From the NCBI RefSeq assembly GCF_014656095.1, contig NZ_BNBT01000096.1:1-33677 (forward strand): DNA of 33,677 bases. The letters are read 5' to 3'. The notes beneath the pieces were generated by a model. The model saw nothing but the letters and a program-made list of their open reading frames with translations, was not told the origin of the DNA and did not search any database. The first letter of the stretch is position 1, and every line of letters starts with the position of its first letter. Made by a program: the position numbers and the translations under genes. Shown here in pieces: positions 13,723 to 21,162 of the stretch. This DNA comes from Streptomyces longispororuber (GTDB lineage Bacteria; Actinomycetota; Actinomycetes; Streptomycetales; Streptomycetaceae).

Positions 13723-14772
13723 TCACAGGGGGGTGGGCCGCAGGTCGCGGGCGGTCTGGGGGCCGAGGTCCGGCGGCGGGGGGAGCGGGGCGGGCACGGG
13801 GCCCTGCGGGGCCGGGGGGCGGGGCGCGGGGGGCCCGGCGGCTCCGGTGCCGAGGAGCCAGTCCTGGTACGCGGGGGCCTCGGCGGCGGCCTCCCAGTAG
13901 GCGGCCTCCAGGTCGCCGTACACCGCGTTGAGCTCGGTCTCCGTACGGGCCGCGACGTACAGGCGTACGCCCAGCGGGTCGCCGTACAGGGGTCTGACGG
14001 CCATGTCGGGTCTCGCCACCGAGGTGGGCTGGCAGAAGGTGACGACCTCGCCGGTGGCGACCAGCGTGGCGGCGGTGAGGTAGTCGCCGTGCAGGACGCG
14101 CGGGTCGAGCCCCGCCGCGGTCAGCACCCGCCGCAGGCCGTCCCACTCCCCGTCGACGGTGGGGTCGACCATCCACCGGTCGGCGGCGAGGTCGGTGAGG
14201 CGGACGACGGGGAGGCGGGCGGCGGGGTGGTCGGCGGCGAGCGAGACGAACTGCGGCTCGCGGTCGATGAGGACGCGGCGGGCGAGGGCCTCGGGGAACC
14301 GCAGGGGGCTGCCCTCCACCTCGTGCACGAAGGCCACGTCGAGCTGCCCGTCGGCGACGGCGCGCAGCAGCGCGTTCGCGGACACGTCCATCTGCAGCGA
14401 GGTCTCCGTGCCGGGCAGGCTGGCGCGGAGCCGGCGCAGCCAGCCCGGTATGGCGCGGCTCGCCGTGGAGCCGATGCGCAGCCGGGGCTCGCCGTCGCCG
14501 GCGCGGGCCGCCGCCGCGCGGGCCTCGGTGACCAGGGCCCGCATCTCCACGACGAGGGGGCGGGCGCGGCTGAGGACGGTGCGCCCGAGCGGGGTCGGCC
14601 GGCAGCCGGTGCGTTCGCGGACGAAGAGCGGGCCGCCCACGGCGTGCTCGATGCGGCGCAGTTGCGTGGTCAACGAGGGCTGGCTCATGCCGAGTTGGCG
14701 CGCCGCCTTGTGCAGGCTGCCGGTGTCGGCGATGGCGCACAGTGCGCGGAGGTGCCTGACCTCGAGCTCCAT
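13723..14772 (-). CDS. snpR: LysR-family regulator of snapalysin (SnpR-like)
   Basis: This is a 349-residue LysR protein. The N-terminal helix-turn-helix is at about 1-62 (HLRALCAIADTGSLHKAARQ, then LGMSQPSLTTQLRRIEHAVG), and a substrate-binding domain follows to about 300. The tail (315-349) is Pro-rich and low in complexity, an addition beyond the usual 300 residues. It is divergent from snpA, the arrangement known for SnpR/MprR regulators that activate the neighbouring small metalloprotease. ATG 14772 is chosen because the HTH starts there; the frame upstream is open but not LysR-like. The inverted repeat at 14868-14890 is its likely binding site. Confidence 0.9.
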   Translation of the reverse strand: MELEVRHLRALCAIADTGSLHKAARQLGMSQPSLTTQLRRIEHAVGGPLFVRERTGCRPTPLGRTVLSRARPLVVEMRALVTEARAAAARAGDGEPRLRIGSTASRAIPGWLRRLRASLPGTETSLQMDVSANALLRAVADGQLDVAFVHEVEGSPLRFPEALARRVLIDREPQFVSLAADHPAARLPVVRLTDLAADRWMVDPTVDGEWDGLRRVLTAAGLDPRVLHGDYLTAATLVATGEVVTFCQPTSVARPDMAVRPLYGDPLGVRLYVAARTETELNAVYGDLEAAYWEAAAEAPAYQDWLLGTGAAGPPAPRPPAPQGPVPAPLPPPPDLGPQTARDLRPTPL

Positions 14773-14867
14773 GGCCGTGAGCGTAGAGCGGGTTACGGCA
14801 GCACACCAGCCTCCCAAACACCCATGGAACCGTAGAAGTTGCCCCTTCCTGCGGTGACCGGATGCGC

Positions 14868-14890
14868 GGCGATAGGGGCGCGCTATCGCC
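14868..14890. promoter_or_regulatory. LysR operator between snpR and snpA
   Basis: A perfect inverted repeat GGCGATAG (14868-14875), 7-base spacer, CTATCGCC (14883-14890). It contains the LysR signature T-N11-A from T14873 to A14885 within ATAG/CTAT arms. It lies 96 bases before the snpR start and 91 bases before the snpA start, fitting activation of snpA and autoregulation of snpR. Confidence 0.75.
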
Positions 14891-14981
14891 ACCTGCCATC
14901 ATCCGCGCGGGGTCCGGCTCCCCGACACTCACGGATAACCGAAACGTTCACCTTTCACCGAACGAGTAGGGAGCCCCCCAC

Positions 14982-15662
14982 ATGCACAAGCGTTATGTGT
15001 CCGTCGCCGCCGCGCTCGGACTCGCGGTCGCCGCGCTCGGCACCTCCTCCGTGGCCTCGGCCGCCCCGTCGTCCGACACGGCCAAGTCCACCACCTCGGT
15101 CTCCGCGACGTCGTCGGCCGCCCGGTACGCGGGCTCGGCCGAGGAAGCCGCCGCGAACAAGGCGTTCTTCGAGGCCGTCGTGAAGGCCGTCGCCGAGAAG
15201 CGGGCCGCGAACCCCGGCGCCCGGGCCGTCACGGTGACGTACAACGCCTCGCGCGCCCCGTCCTTCCGCCAGCAGATCGCCGCGTCCACCTCCATATGGA
15301 ACGCCGCCGTCACCAACGTGCAGCTCCGCGAGGGCACGACCGGTGCGAGCTTCTCGTACCGCGAGGGCAACGACCCGCGCGGCTCGTACGCGAGCACCGA
15401 CGGCCACGGCCGCGGCTACATCTTCCTCGACTACCGCCAGAACCAGCAGTACAACTCGACCCGGGTGACCGCGCACGAGACCGGCCACGTGCTCGGCCTG
15501 CCCGACAACTACCGCGGCCCGTGTTCCGAGCTGATGTCCGGCGGCGGCCCCGGCCCGTCCTGCACCAACGCCCAGCCGAACGCCACCGAGCGCGCCCGGG
15601 TCAACCAGCTCTGGGCCAACGGCCTGGCCAAGGCCATGAAGCAGGTGGAAGCGGCCCGCTGA
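14982..15662 (+). CDS. snpA: Snapalysin (small secreted zinc metalloprotease)
   Basis: A 226-residue preproprotein, the normal length. A signal peptide (1 to about 28) ends with SVASAA, and a propeptide rich in Ala/Ser/Thr and Lys runs to about residue 80. The mature protease begins near AVTVTYNASRAPSFRQQIA. The zinc site is HETGHVLGLPD at 165-175: His165, His169 and Asp175 bind zinc, Glu166 is the catalytic base. HExxHxxGxxD with Asp as third ligand is the hallmark of snapalysins (family M7). Two cysteines (181 and 194) can pair. AGGGAG stands before ATG 14982. It degrades milk and other proteins outside the cell in known strains. It is expected to be under control of the divergent SnpR. Confidence 0.96.
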   Translation: MHKRYVSVAAALGLAVAALGTSSVASAAPSSDTAKSTTSVSATSSAARYAGSAEEAAANKAFFEAVVKAVAEKRAANPGARAVTVTYNASRAPSFRQQIAASTSIWNAAVTNVQLREGTTGASFSYREGNDPRGSYASTDGHGRGYIFLDYRQNQQYNSTRVTAHETGHVLGLPDNYRGPCSELMSGGGPGPSCTNAQPNATERARVNQLWANGLAKAMKQVEAAR

Positions 15663-15671
15663 CCCCGCCCC

Positions 15672-15705
15672 CGCGTCCCCGTGAGGTCACCCTCGCGGGG
15701 ACGCG
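15672..15705. terminator. Long hairpin between snpA and the FUSC gene
   Basis: A stem of about 15 bp: CGCGTCCCCG (15672-15681) pairs with CGGGGACGCG (15696-15705), and TGAGG pairs further in with CCTCG (one G-U pair), leaving a 4-base loop. It starts 10 bases after the snpA stop and its right arm includes the last codons of the convergent FUSC gene (stop at 15687), so one palindrome probably ends both transcripts. Confidence 0.8.
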
Positions 15706-17669
15706 ATGGCACGGGCGGCCGCCACCTCCTGGCGCAGGGGTTCCAGGACGCTGTCCTCGGGGCCGGTGAACTCCACCGGCACCGGGACGAGCACCTCCAC
15801 CTCGCGCAGGCCGTCGGCCAGCTCCCGCAACTGCCGTACGACTTCCCCGGCCTCCGCCCCCTCAGGGGCGGGGGCCCCGTGGCGTACCCGCACCCGTGCC
15901 GCCGTGGTCGCGTCGACGATCCGCTCCACCGCCACCACCAGCGGCCACCACGCCGCGGCCCGCGCGCCCATGGGCGGCGGCTCGCTCAGGGCCCGCTGGA
16001 ACTCCGTACGGATGTCGGACAGGTCCCGGTAGAGGCGGCGCCGCATCCGGGCGCGCGCGGCGGGGTCGGGCTCGCCGCCGGGGGCCCCGAAGGCGCACTC
16101 CACGTACTCCGCCGTGTCGGCGACCGCGTCCGCGAGCCGGTGGCCGATCCGGGTGTGCCAGCTCTCCGGCCACAGCAGGTAGCCCGCGACGAGCGCGATG
16201 GCGCAGCCGATGAGGCTGTCCAGGAGCCGGGGCAGGACGAGCCCGAAGCCCTGGTGGTTCAGGACGTCGGAGAGCAGCAGGATGACGGGCGTGATGGCGG
16301 CGGTCTGGTAGCCGTACCCGCGCGGGGTGAGCGCCGGGATGAGCGTGGCGAGGACGAGGACGACGGGCACGTCCCACCAGCCGCGGTCGGCGGCCGGGAG
16401 CACGGCAGCGGCCACCACGAGCCCCGCCGCCGTGCCGAGCGCCCGCAGCACCGCGCGCGAGAAGACCGAGCCGAAGTCCGGCTTGAGGACGAAGGTGACG
16501 GTGAGCGCCACCCAGTACGAGCGCGGCACGTCGACGAGGGACACCAGCGCCTGCGCGATCCCGATGCACAGGGCGAGCCGCAGGCCGTACCGCCAGGAGG
16601 CGCCCGACAGCATGACGTTGCGGGTGGCGCGGCGGGCCCGGACGCGCAGCGCGGCGGGCCGCCCGAGCCGGTCGTCGGCGGGCACGGCGGTGAGCGGGTC
16701 GGGGTCGGCGAGGGTGTCGTCGGCGTGCCGCAGGGCCTGGTACACCGCCCGCGCGGCGGCGCCGTCGTCGTCGGGCACCTCGCCGGGCAGGCCGAGGTTG
16801 CCGGGGTGGGGGGCGGGGCCGCGGGCGATGGCGTCGGCCAGCCGGCGGGCGGCGCGCGGCAGTTCGGGCGGGAGCCGCTCGCCGTAGCGGTGGGCGGCGG
16901 GGGCGGCCTCGACGACGGGCGTGATGGCGTTGAGCTCGGCGATGAGGCGGACCAGGTCGGGGCTGCGGCCGCGGTCGCGGGCGCGGCGGGCCAGGACGAG
17001 GTCGTAGGCCTTGTTGAGGGACGCGGTGACGGTGGCGCGGGCCTCGTCGTAGGCGTCCTGGCGGGCGTGGGCGGTGCCCGCCGCCTCCAGGAGGGCGGCC
17101 ACGTTCCGGTACGCCGTCGCGACGGCCGTCCGCTCCGGTACGCCGGACCGCAGCGGCCAGGCGAGCAGCGCGAGGGCGAGGACGAGGAGGCCGCCGCCGG
17201 TCATCAGGACCGGCGCGAGCCACCACGCGCCGGGCAGCGGGAGGCCGGCGCCGATGACCGCGTTGAGCAGGAGCAGCAGGCCGGAGACGGAGGCCACGGC
17301 GCCGATGGTCGACATCATCCCGGAGACCAGGGCGACGAGCGTGACCGCGGCGACCGCGGTCCAGCCGTGGCCGTGGACGAGGGAGCCCAGGGTGACGCCG
17401 ACGGCCCCGAAGAGCTGGGGGACGGCGATGTTCAGGACGCGCATGCGGTAGGCGTCGGCGGTGTCGCCGATGACGCCGGACAGCGCGCCCATGCCGGCGA
17501 GCGCCCCGTACGCGGGGTGCCCCGCCGCGGTGCCGACGGCCAGGGGCAGGGACATGGCGACGGCGGCGCGGGTGGCTGCGGCCCAGGGGACGGGGGCCGG
17601 TTGCGGTCTGAGCGACCTGACGAGCCAGGGGGGTGGGGCGAGGGAGGCCAGTGGGGCTCGACGGGGCAT
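15687..17669 (-). CDS. FUSC-family (fusaric acid resistance/aromatic efflux-like) membrane protein
   Basis: A 660-residue protein with two membrane blocks, the FUSC layout. The first block spans about residues 30-170 with the GHPAYGALAGMGALSGVIGD loop. A cytoplasmic helical segment follows (about 175-365), then a second block at about 365-500 with 'RSYWVALTVTFVLKPDFGSV' and 'LDSLIGCAIALVAGYLLWPE', and a helical C-terminal cytoplasmic domain. The YWVALTVTFVLKPDFG segment is a family hallmark. Members move aromatic acids or act on the envelope; here the substrate is unknown. The start at ATG 17669 has no ribosome site, and a GATAAT box sits six bases before it, so the message may be leaderless. 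Confidence 0.88.
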   Translation of the reverse strand: MPRRAPLASLAPPPWLVRSLRPQPAPVPWAAATRAAVAMSLPLAVGTAAGHPAYGALAGMGALSGVIGDTADAYRMRVLNIAVPQLFGAVGVTLGSLVHGHGWTAVAAVTLVALVSGMMSTIGAVASVSGLLLLLNAVIGAGLPLPGAWWLAPVLMTGGGLLVLALALLAWPLRSGVPERTAVATAYRNVAALLEAAGTAHARQDAYDEARATVTASLNKAYDLVLARRARDRGRSPDLVRLIAELNAITPVVEAAPAAHRYGERLPPELPRAARRLADAIARGPAPHPGNLGLPGEVPDDDGAAARAVYQALRHADDTLADPDPLTAVPADDRLGRPAALRVRARRATRNVMLSGASWRYGLRLALCIGIAQALVSLVDVPRSYWVALTVTFVLKPDFGSVFSRAVLRALGTAAGLVVAAAVLPAADRGWWDVPVVLVLATLIPALTPRGYGYQTAAITPVILLLSDVLNHQGFGLVLPRLLDSLIGCAIALVAGYLLWPESWHTRIGHRLADAVADTAEYVECAFGAPGGEPDPAARARMRRRLYRDLSDIRTEFQRALSEPPPMGARAAAWWPLVVAVERIVDATTAARVRVRHGAPAPEGAEAGEVVRQLRELADGLREVEVLVPVPVEFTGPEDSVLEPLRQEVAAARAIASPRG

Positions 17670-17675
17670 ATGCCC

Positions 17676-17681
17676 ATTATC
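17676..17681 (-). promoter_or_regulatory. Possible -10 box of a leaderless FUSC transcript
   Basis: GATAAT on the minus strand ends six bases before ATG 17669, which would put the transcript start at the A of the start codon. No matching -35 element is seen 16-19 bases upstream, so the call is weak. Confidence 0.35.
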
Positions 17682-17714
17682 GCCGGGGTGATCGTCCGGG
17701 CCGCCCTCGCGGGT

Positions 17715-17847
17715 GCGCCCCAGACCCGCCCCTTCCCCGAAACCGGTGGCTGCCGCCCCCGGCCCCCCGCCCTCACGTCTGGGGCTCCGCCCCTCTCCCC
17801 CGAATCGGCGCTCCGCGCCTCGTCCTCAAACGCCGGACGGGCTGAAA
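17715..17847 (-). repeat. Dispersed intergenic repeat, copy B
   Basis: This is the reverse-complement counterpart of 26-126. About 45 bases of the core end and about 40 bases of the far end (GGTTTCGG, GAAGGGGCGGGTCTGGGGCG) match copy A. The middle carries about 32 additional bases. It lies upstream of the FUSC gene and downstream of the EEP-fold gene. The 354-base spacer 17670-18023 is nearly filled by this and the next repeat; no gene is seen in it. Confidence 0.75.
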
Positions 17848-17973
17848 TCTCCTCGCACGGCGGACAGTTTCAGCCCGTCCGGCGTTTGAGGACGAGGCCG
17901 CCAGGCCGATTTCCGGCAGGCGACGGCGGCGGGACGCGGACGGTTTCAGCCTGTCCGGCGTTTGAGGACGAGG
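17818..17973. repeat. 30-bp perfect inverted repeat plus a third copy
   Basis: The 30-bp core occurs inverted at 17818-17847 and direct at 17868-17897, with full complementarity around a 20-base loop, and again direct at 17944-17973 with one changed base (CCTG for CCCG). The core is TTTCAGCCCGTCCGGC plus GTTTGAGGACGAGG. On RNA the first two copies would make a very stable 30-bp stem just past the stop of the minus-strand EEP gene, so it may act as its terminator or as a 3' stabiliser. Confidence 0.85.
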
Positions 17974-18023
17974 CCGGAGGCCGATGGGGGGCGGGTGGGT
18001 GGGGGCAGAGCCCTGGATGGACG

Positions 18024-19031
18024 TCAGGGCCGGTGCAGGGTCAGGTCTAGCTGCACCGCACGGTGATCCGTGTTGCCGATCTCCACGAACCGCACGTCCC
18101 GCGCCCCGAAGTCCGGCGAAGCCAGCACGTGGTCGATCTGTGCCCCGAACGGCCGGGGCAGCGCCGTCGGCCAGGTGGGCGTACGGGAGGACCCGGCGAC
18201 GCGCGCCGCGTCGCGGAGCCCCTCGTCGAGGATGCTCCGGAACGCCGCGTGGTCCTGCGTGGCGTTGAAGTCCCCGGCCAGGACGGTGGGCTGCCCGTCG
18301 CCCGCGGCGGCGTAGTCCCGCAGGGCGCCGAGCTCGCGCCGCCAGCGGTCGACGTCCCCGGCGGTGGGCGGCATGGGGTGGGCGAGCTGGAGCCGGACCC
18401 GGACGCCCTTGACGTCGGCGACCGCCCCGGGCATGCCGAGGGTGCCCCGCACCCCCGCGGCCCGCTCCAGCGGCACGTTGGCGAGGATGACGGAGCCGTC
18501 GGCCCCGTCCCCGCCGGCGGCCACGCGGTAGGGGTAGGCGGACTCCGGCAACCGCTCGCGCAGCAGGTCCTGGCAGGCCCGGTCGCACTCGGACACGAAA
18601 ACGAGGTCCGGCTTCCGCTCCCGGACGGCCTTGACGAGGCCGGGCGCGCCGCGCCCGAACTCGACGTTCGAGGCGAGCACCCGCAGGTCGGCGACCGGCC
18701 GCCCGTCCGGCTCCACGACCTTGCCGTACGGCTCCGTGAACCAGGCGAGCCCGCCGAGCACGGCCACCGCCCACACGAGGCCGACGCGCCACCGCCCGTA
18801 CGCGGCGAGCAGCAGCGCGGCCGCGGCGGGCGCGAGCAGCCACGGCAGGAAGGCGAGGAGCTGGGGCACGGGCGTGACCGCGTCAGTGTCGGCGGCGCGG
18901 CAGCCGAGCACGGCGCTCGCCCCGGCGAGCAGCAGGCCCGCCGTCCACGCGGCGACGCGCCAGGACATCGGCCTGCGCGTGTCGGCGTCACCGTCGGCCG
19001 TCCGCTCGGGGTCGAGGGGCGGTGCCGTCAC
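18024..19031 (-). CDS. Membrane-anchored endonuclease/exonuclease/phosphatase-fold hydrolase
   Basis: A 335-residue protein with three membrane segments (about 24-43, 57-78, 83-99) and an outward-facing EEP domain from about 115. Catalytic words are ASNVEFG (Asn122), VFVSECD (Glu148), a His at 218 (LQLAHPM), LAGDFNAT (Asp254, Asn256), IDHVLAS and NTDHRAVQ (Asp322, His323). This is the full DNase I/sphingomyelinase-type set, so a metal-dependent phosphodiesterase or phosphomonoesterase acting outside the membrane is likely. Two Cys (149-153 region) lie near the active site. The start is GTG 19031 with GGAG just upstream. A 30-bp inverted repeat follows the stop. Confidence 0.9.
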   Translation of the reverse strand: MTAPPLDPERTADGDADTRRPMSWRVAAWTAGLLLAGASAVLGCRAADTDAVTPVPQLLAFLPWLLAPAAAALLLAAYGRWRVGLVWAVAVLGGLAWFTEPYGKVVEPDGRPVADLRVLASNVEFGRGAPGLVKAVRERKPDLVFVSECDRACQDLLRERLPESAYPYRVAAGGDGADGSVILANVPLERAAGVRGTLGMPGAVADVKGVRVRLQLAHPMPPTAGDVDRWRRELGALRDYAAAGDGQPTVLAGDFNATQDHAAFRSILDEGLRDAARVAGSSRTPTWPTALPRPFGAQIDHVLASPDFGARDVRFVEIGNTDHRAVQLDLTLHRP

Positions 19032-19197
19032 GTGCTCCAAGGGGCGGCCTTTCGTCGACGGGGCGGCCCGCCCGCACGGCGCGCTGCCGGGATCCCCCTT
19101 GAAGGACGCGGGGGCGGGACGGAAAGTTTCCCGTACGCCTGGGCCCCCCGGGACGCGCAGGGCCACGCCGCACGGCACGTACCCACGGAGAAGCCGT

Positions 19198-19290
19198 GTC
19201 AGCCGCGCCTGCCGTGCCCGCCGGGGTCAGCCGCGCCCACCGGGGTCAGCCGGGGTCAGCCGCGCCCGCCGCGTCAGCCCGGTCAGCCGT
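19198..19290. repeat. Six irregular copies of GTCAGCC
   Basis: GTCAGCC starts at 19198, 19226, 19245, 19255, 19273 and 19282, mostly within the larger unit GGGGTCAGCCGCGCCC. It fills the end of the 251-base spacer between two minus-strand genes and overlaps the stop codon of the gene ending at 19283. The rest of the spacer (19032-19197) shows no gene. Confidence 0.65.
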
Positions 19291-20245
19291 GCTCCTCTCC
19301 GGCCGGGGCGCGCGGCGTCGGAGGCAGCTCCTCCGGGTCCCCGGCGGGCGCGGCCCGGGACCGCCACGGCAGCGGCCACCACCACGCCGCCACCGCCACC
19401 AGGGTGCCCAGCCCCACGAGCACCCAGGCGGTGACGCGCAGGCTCTCGGTCAGCGCGTCGTAGACGGCCCCGGCCGCCGCCCGGGACACGTCCGGCGGCA
19501 GGTCGTCCAGGGTCAGGGCGGGGCCCACCGCGACGGCGGCGGCGAGCGCGGCGGCCACCAGCGCGATGCCGAGGGCGGTGGCGAGCTCGGCGCGGCGGCG
19601 GCGCGCCGCGAGGAGGACGCCGCCGGCGGCGCAGAGCGCGGCGGCGACGGGCAGCCAGACGCCCGCGGCCTGGAGCATGCGGAACACCTTCCGGTAGTCG
19701 CCGAGGTCCTGCGACCGCATGACGGTGACCTCGGTGTGGCGCACCGGGATGCGGTCGGCGAACGGCACGCCCTCGTCGGCGAGTTGCCGCTTGACCTGCT
19801 CGGTGAGGGGGGCGAGGTCGATGGTGACCTCGCTGTCGGAGTCGTTCTTCAGGGCCTCCTCCACGGCCGCGTGCGCGGCGCGGTTGGCCGCGTCCCACGC
19901 GGTGCGGTAGGCCCGCGTCGTGGTGAAGGAGCCGACCGCGTCCCGTACGAAGGACTCGACGGCGGACTGCAGCGGACCGGCGTCGATCTCCGCGAGTGCC
20001 GCGTCGGTGACGGCGTCGGCCACGGCCGCCCGGACCGCCGGGTCCCTCGACAGCGGCGCCATCGTGGCCACGTACCGGTCCGTGTCCTGGATCTCGTACG
20101 CCGTCCACGTGGAGACCGCGCCGAGGGGCGCGAGCAGGCACGCGAGGACGAGCAGGACGACTGCCAGGGCGGGGCGGGCGGCGGCGAGGGCGGGGCGGGG
20201 GGTGTGCGGGCGGGGGCCGGTGCGCGGGTGGGGATCCACGTCCAC
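19283..20245 (-). CDS. Actinobacterial membrane protein of unknown function
   Basis: A 320-residue protein with a short polar head, one membrane segment (about 27-50, LAVVLLVLACLLAPLGAVST), an external domain of about 150 residues and three C-terminal membrane segments. The external part has 'WTAYEIQDTDRYVATMAPLS', 'VRAAVADAVTDAALAEIDAG' and a paired-helix stretch with DLAPLTEQVKRQLADEG. This layout recurs in uncharacterised Streptomyces proteins (from memory). GTG 20245 is chosen; GTG 20239 is equally possible and neither has a strong ribosome site. A hairpin separates it from the ABC exporter upstream, so it is probably transcribed alone. Confidence 0.7.
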   Translation of the reverse strand: MDVDPHPRTGPRPHTPRPALAAARPALAVVLLVLACLLAPLGAVSTWTAYEIQDTDRYVATMAPLSRDPAVRAAVADAVTDAALAEIDAGPLQSAVESFVRDAVGSFTTTRAYRTAWDAANRAAHAAVEEALKNDSDSEVTIDLAPLTEQVKRQLADEGVPFADRIPVRHTEVTVMRSQDLGDYRKVFRMLQAAGVWLPVAAALCAAGGVLLAARRRRAELATALGIALVAAALAAAVAVGPALTLDDLPPDVSRAAAGAVYDALTESLRVTAWVLVGLGTLVAVAAWWWPLPWRSRAAPAGDPEELPPTPRAPAGEEHG

Positions 20246-20253
20246 CAGGCAAG

Positions 20254-20282
20254 ACCCCGGCCGCGCGGGGCGCGACCGGGGT
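20254..20282. terminator. Hairpin after the ABC exporter operon
   Basis: Arms ACCCCGG (20254-20260) and CCGGGGT (20276-20282), then after one mismatch CGCG/CGCG, enclose a short loop. It lies 35 bases past the stop of the minus-strand permease gene and just before the next gene start. Confidence 0.65.
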
Positions 20283-20316
20283 GACTCCGGATGGCGGATC
20301 CGGCGGTGGCAGCGGC

Positions 20317-21162
20317 CTACTTCCGGCTGTACAGGCGCATCGTGACCGGGCCGAAGACCGCCACGAGGACGCCCGCCCAGCCGAGGGTCCAGGCGATCTC
20401 GGCGCTCGGCCGGGCACCGTCCATCAGGCCGCGCACGGCGGAGGCGAGATGGGTGATCGGGTTGTTGTTGACGAACGCCTGGAGCCAGCCGGGCATCGTC
20501 TCCGGCTCGACGAAGATGTCGCTGAGGAACGTCAGTGGGAACAGCATCATCATGCTGACGCCCATCACGGACTTCTCCGTGCGCAGCAGCAGCCCGAACA
20601 TCGTCCACACCCAGGAGAAGGCGAAGGAGAAGACGAGCAGCAGCACCACGCCGAGCAGCACGCCGACGGCGCTGTCCGGGCGGAAGCCGAGGACGAGGCC
20701 GACGGCCAGCATCACGGCGGACGCCATGGCGTACCGCAGGGCGTCGCCGAGCAGGTAGCCGACCATCGCGGAGGGCCGCCAGATCGGCAGCGAGCGGAAG
20801 CGGTCGAAGACGCCCTTCTCGATGTCGGTGTTGACCGACACGCCCGTGTACATCGTGATCATCACGACGGACATCACGAGGATGCCGGGCAGCAGGTACT
20901 GGATGTACTCGCGCGGCGAACCGGCGAGCGCGCCCCCGAAGAGGTACGTGTACATCAGCACCATCATGACCGGGAACGCGGTCACGTCGAAGAGCTGCTC
21001 CGGCACGTGCTTGATCTTCAGCACGGCCCGCCAGCCGAACGTCAGGGACGTGGACAGGGCGCTCGGGCGGCGCGGCCGCTCGGTGGAGACGAGCAGCTCG
21101 GCGAGGGACTCGGCGCGGACGGGCGCGAGGTCCTGGGTCTCGGTGGGGGTCGTGGTGCTCAT
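20317..21162 (-). CDS. ABC-2 type exporter permease, DrrB family
   Basis: This is a 281-residue permease with a cytoplasmic N terminus of about 45 residues and six membrane segments. Conserved words are 'FDVTAFPVMMVLMYTYLFGG', 'YIQYLLPGILVMSVVMITMY', 'DIEKGVFDRFRSLPIWRPSA' and the late loop 'NPITHLASAVRGLMDG'. These mark DrrB-like drug exporters. ATG 21162 overlaps the stop of the ATPase gene by four bases (ATGA), so the two subunits are co-translated. The pair should form a half-exporter of two permeases and two ATPases. No biosynthetic gene adjoins, so the cargo is unknown. Confidence 0.92.
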   Translation of the reverse strand: MSTTTPTETQDLAPVRAESLAELLVSTERPRRPSALSTSLTFGWRAVLKIKHVPEQLFDVTAFPVMMVLMYTYLFGGALAGSPREYIQYLLPGILVMSVVMITMYTGVSVNTDIEKGVFDRFRSLPIWRPSAMVGYLLGDALRYAMASAVMLAVGLVLGFRPDSAVGVLLGVVLLLVFSFAFSWVWTMFGLLLRTEKSVMGVSMMMLFPLTFLSDIFVEPETMPGWLQAFVNNNPITHLASAVRGLMDGARPSAEIAWTLGWAGVLVAVFGPVTMRLYSRK

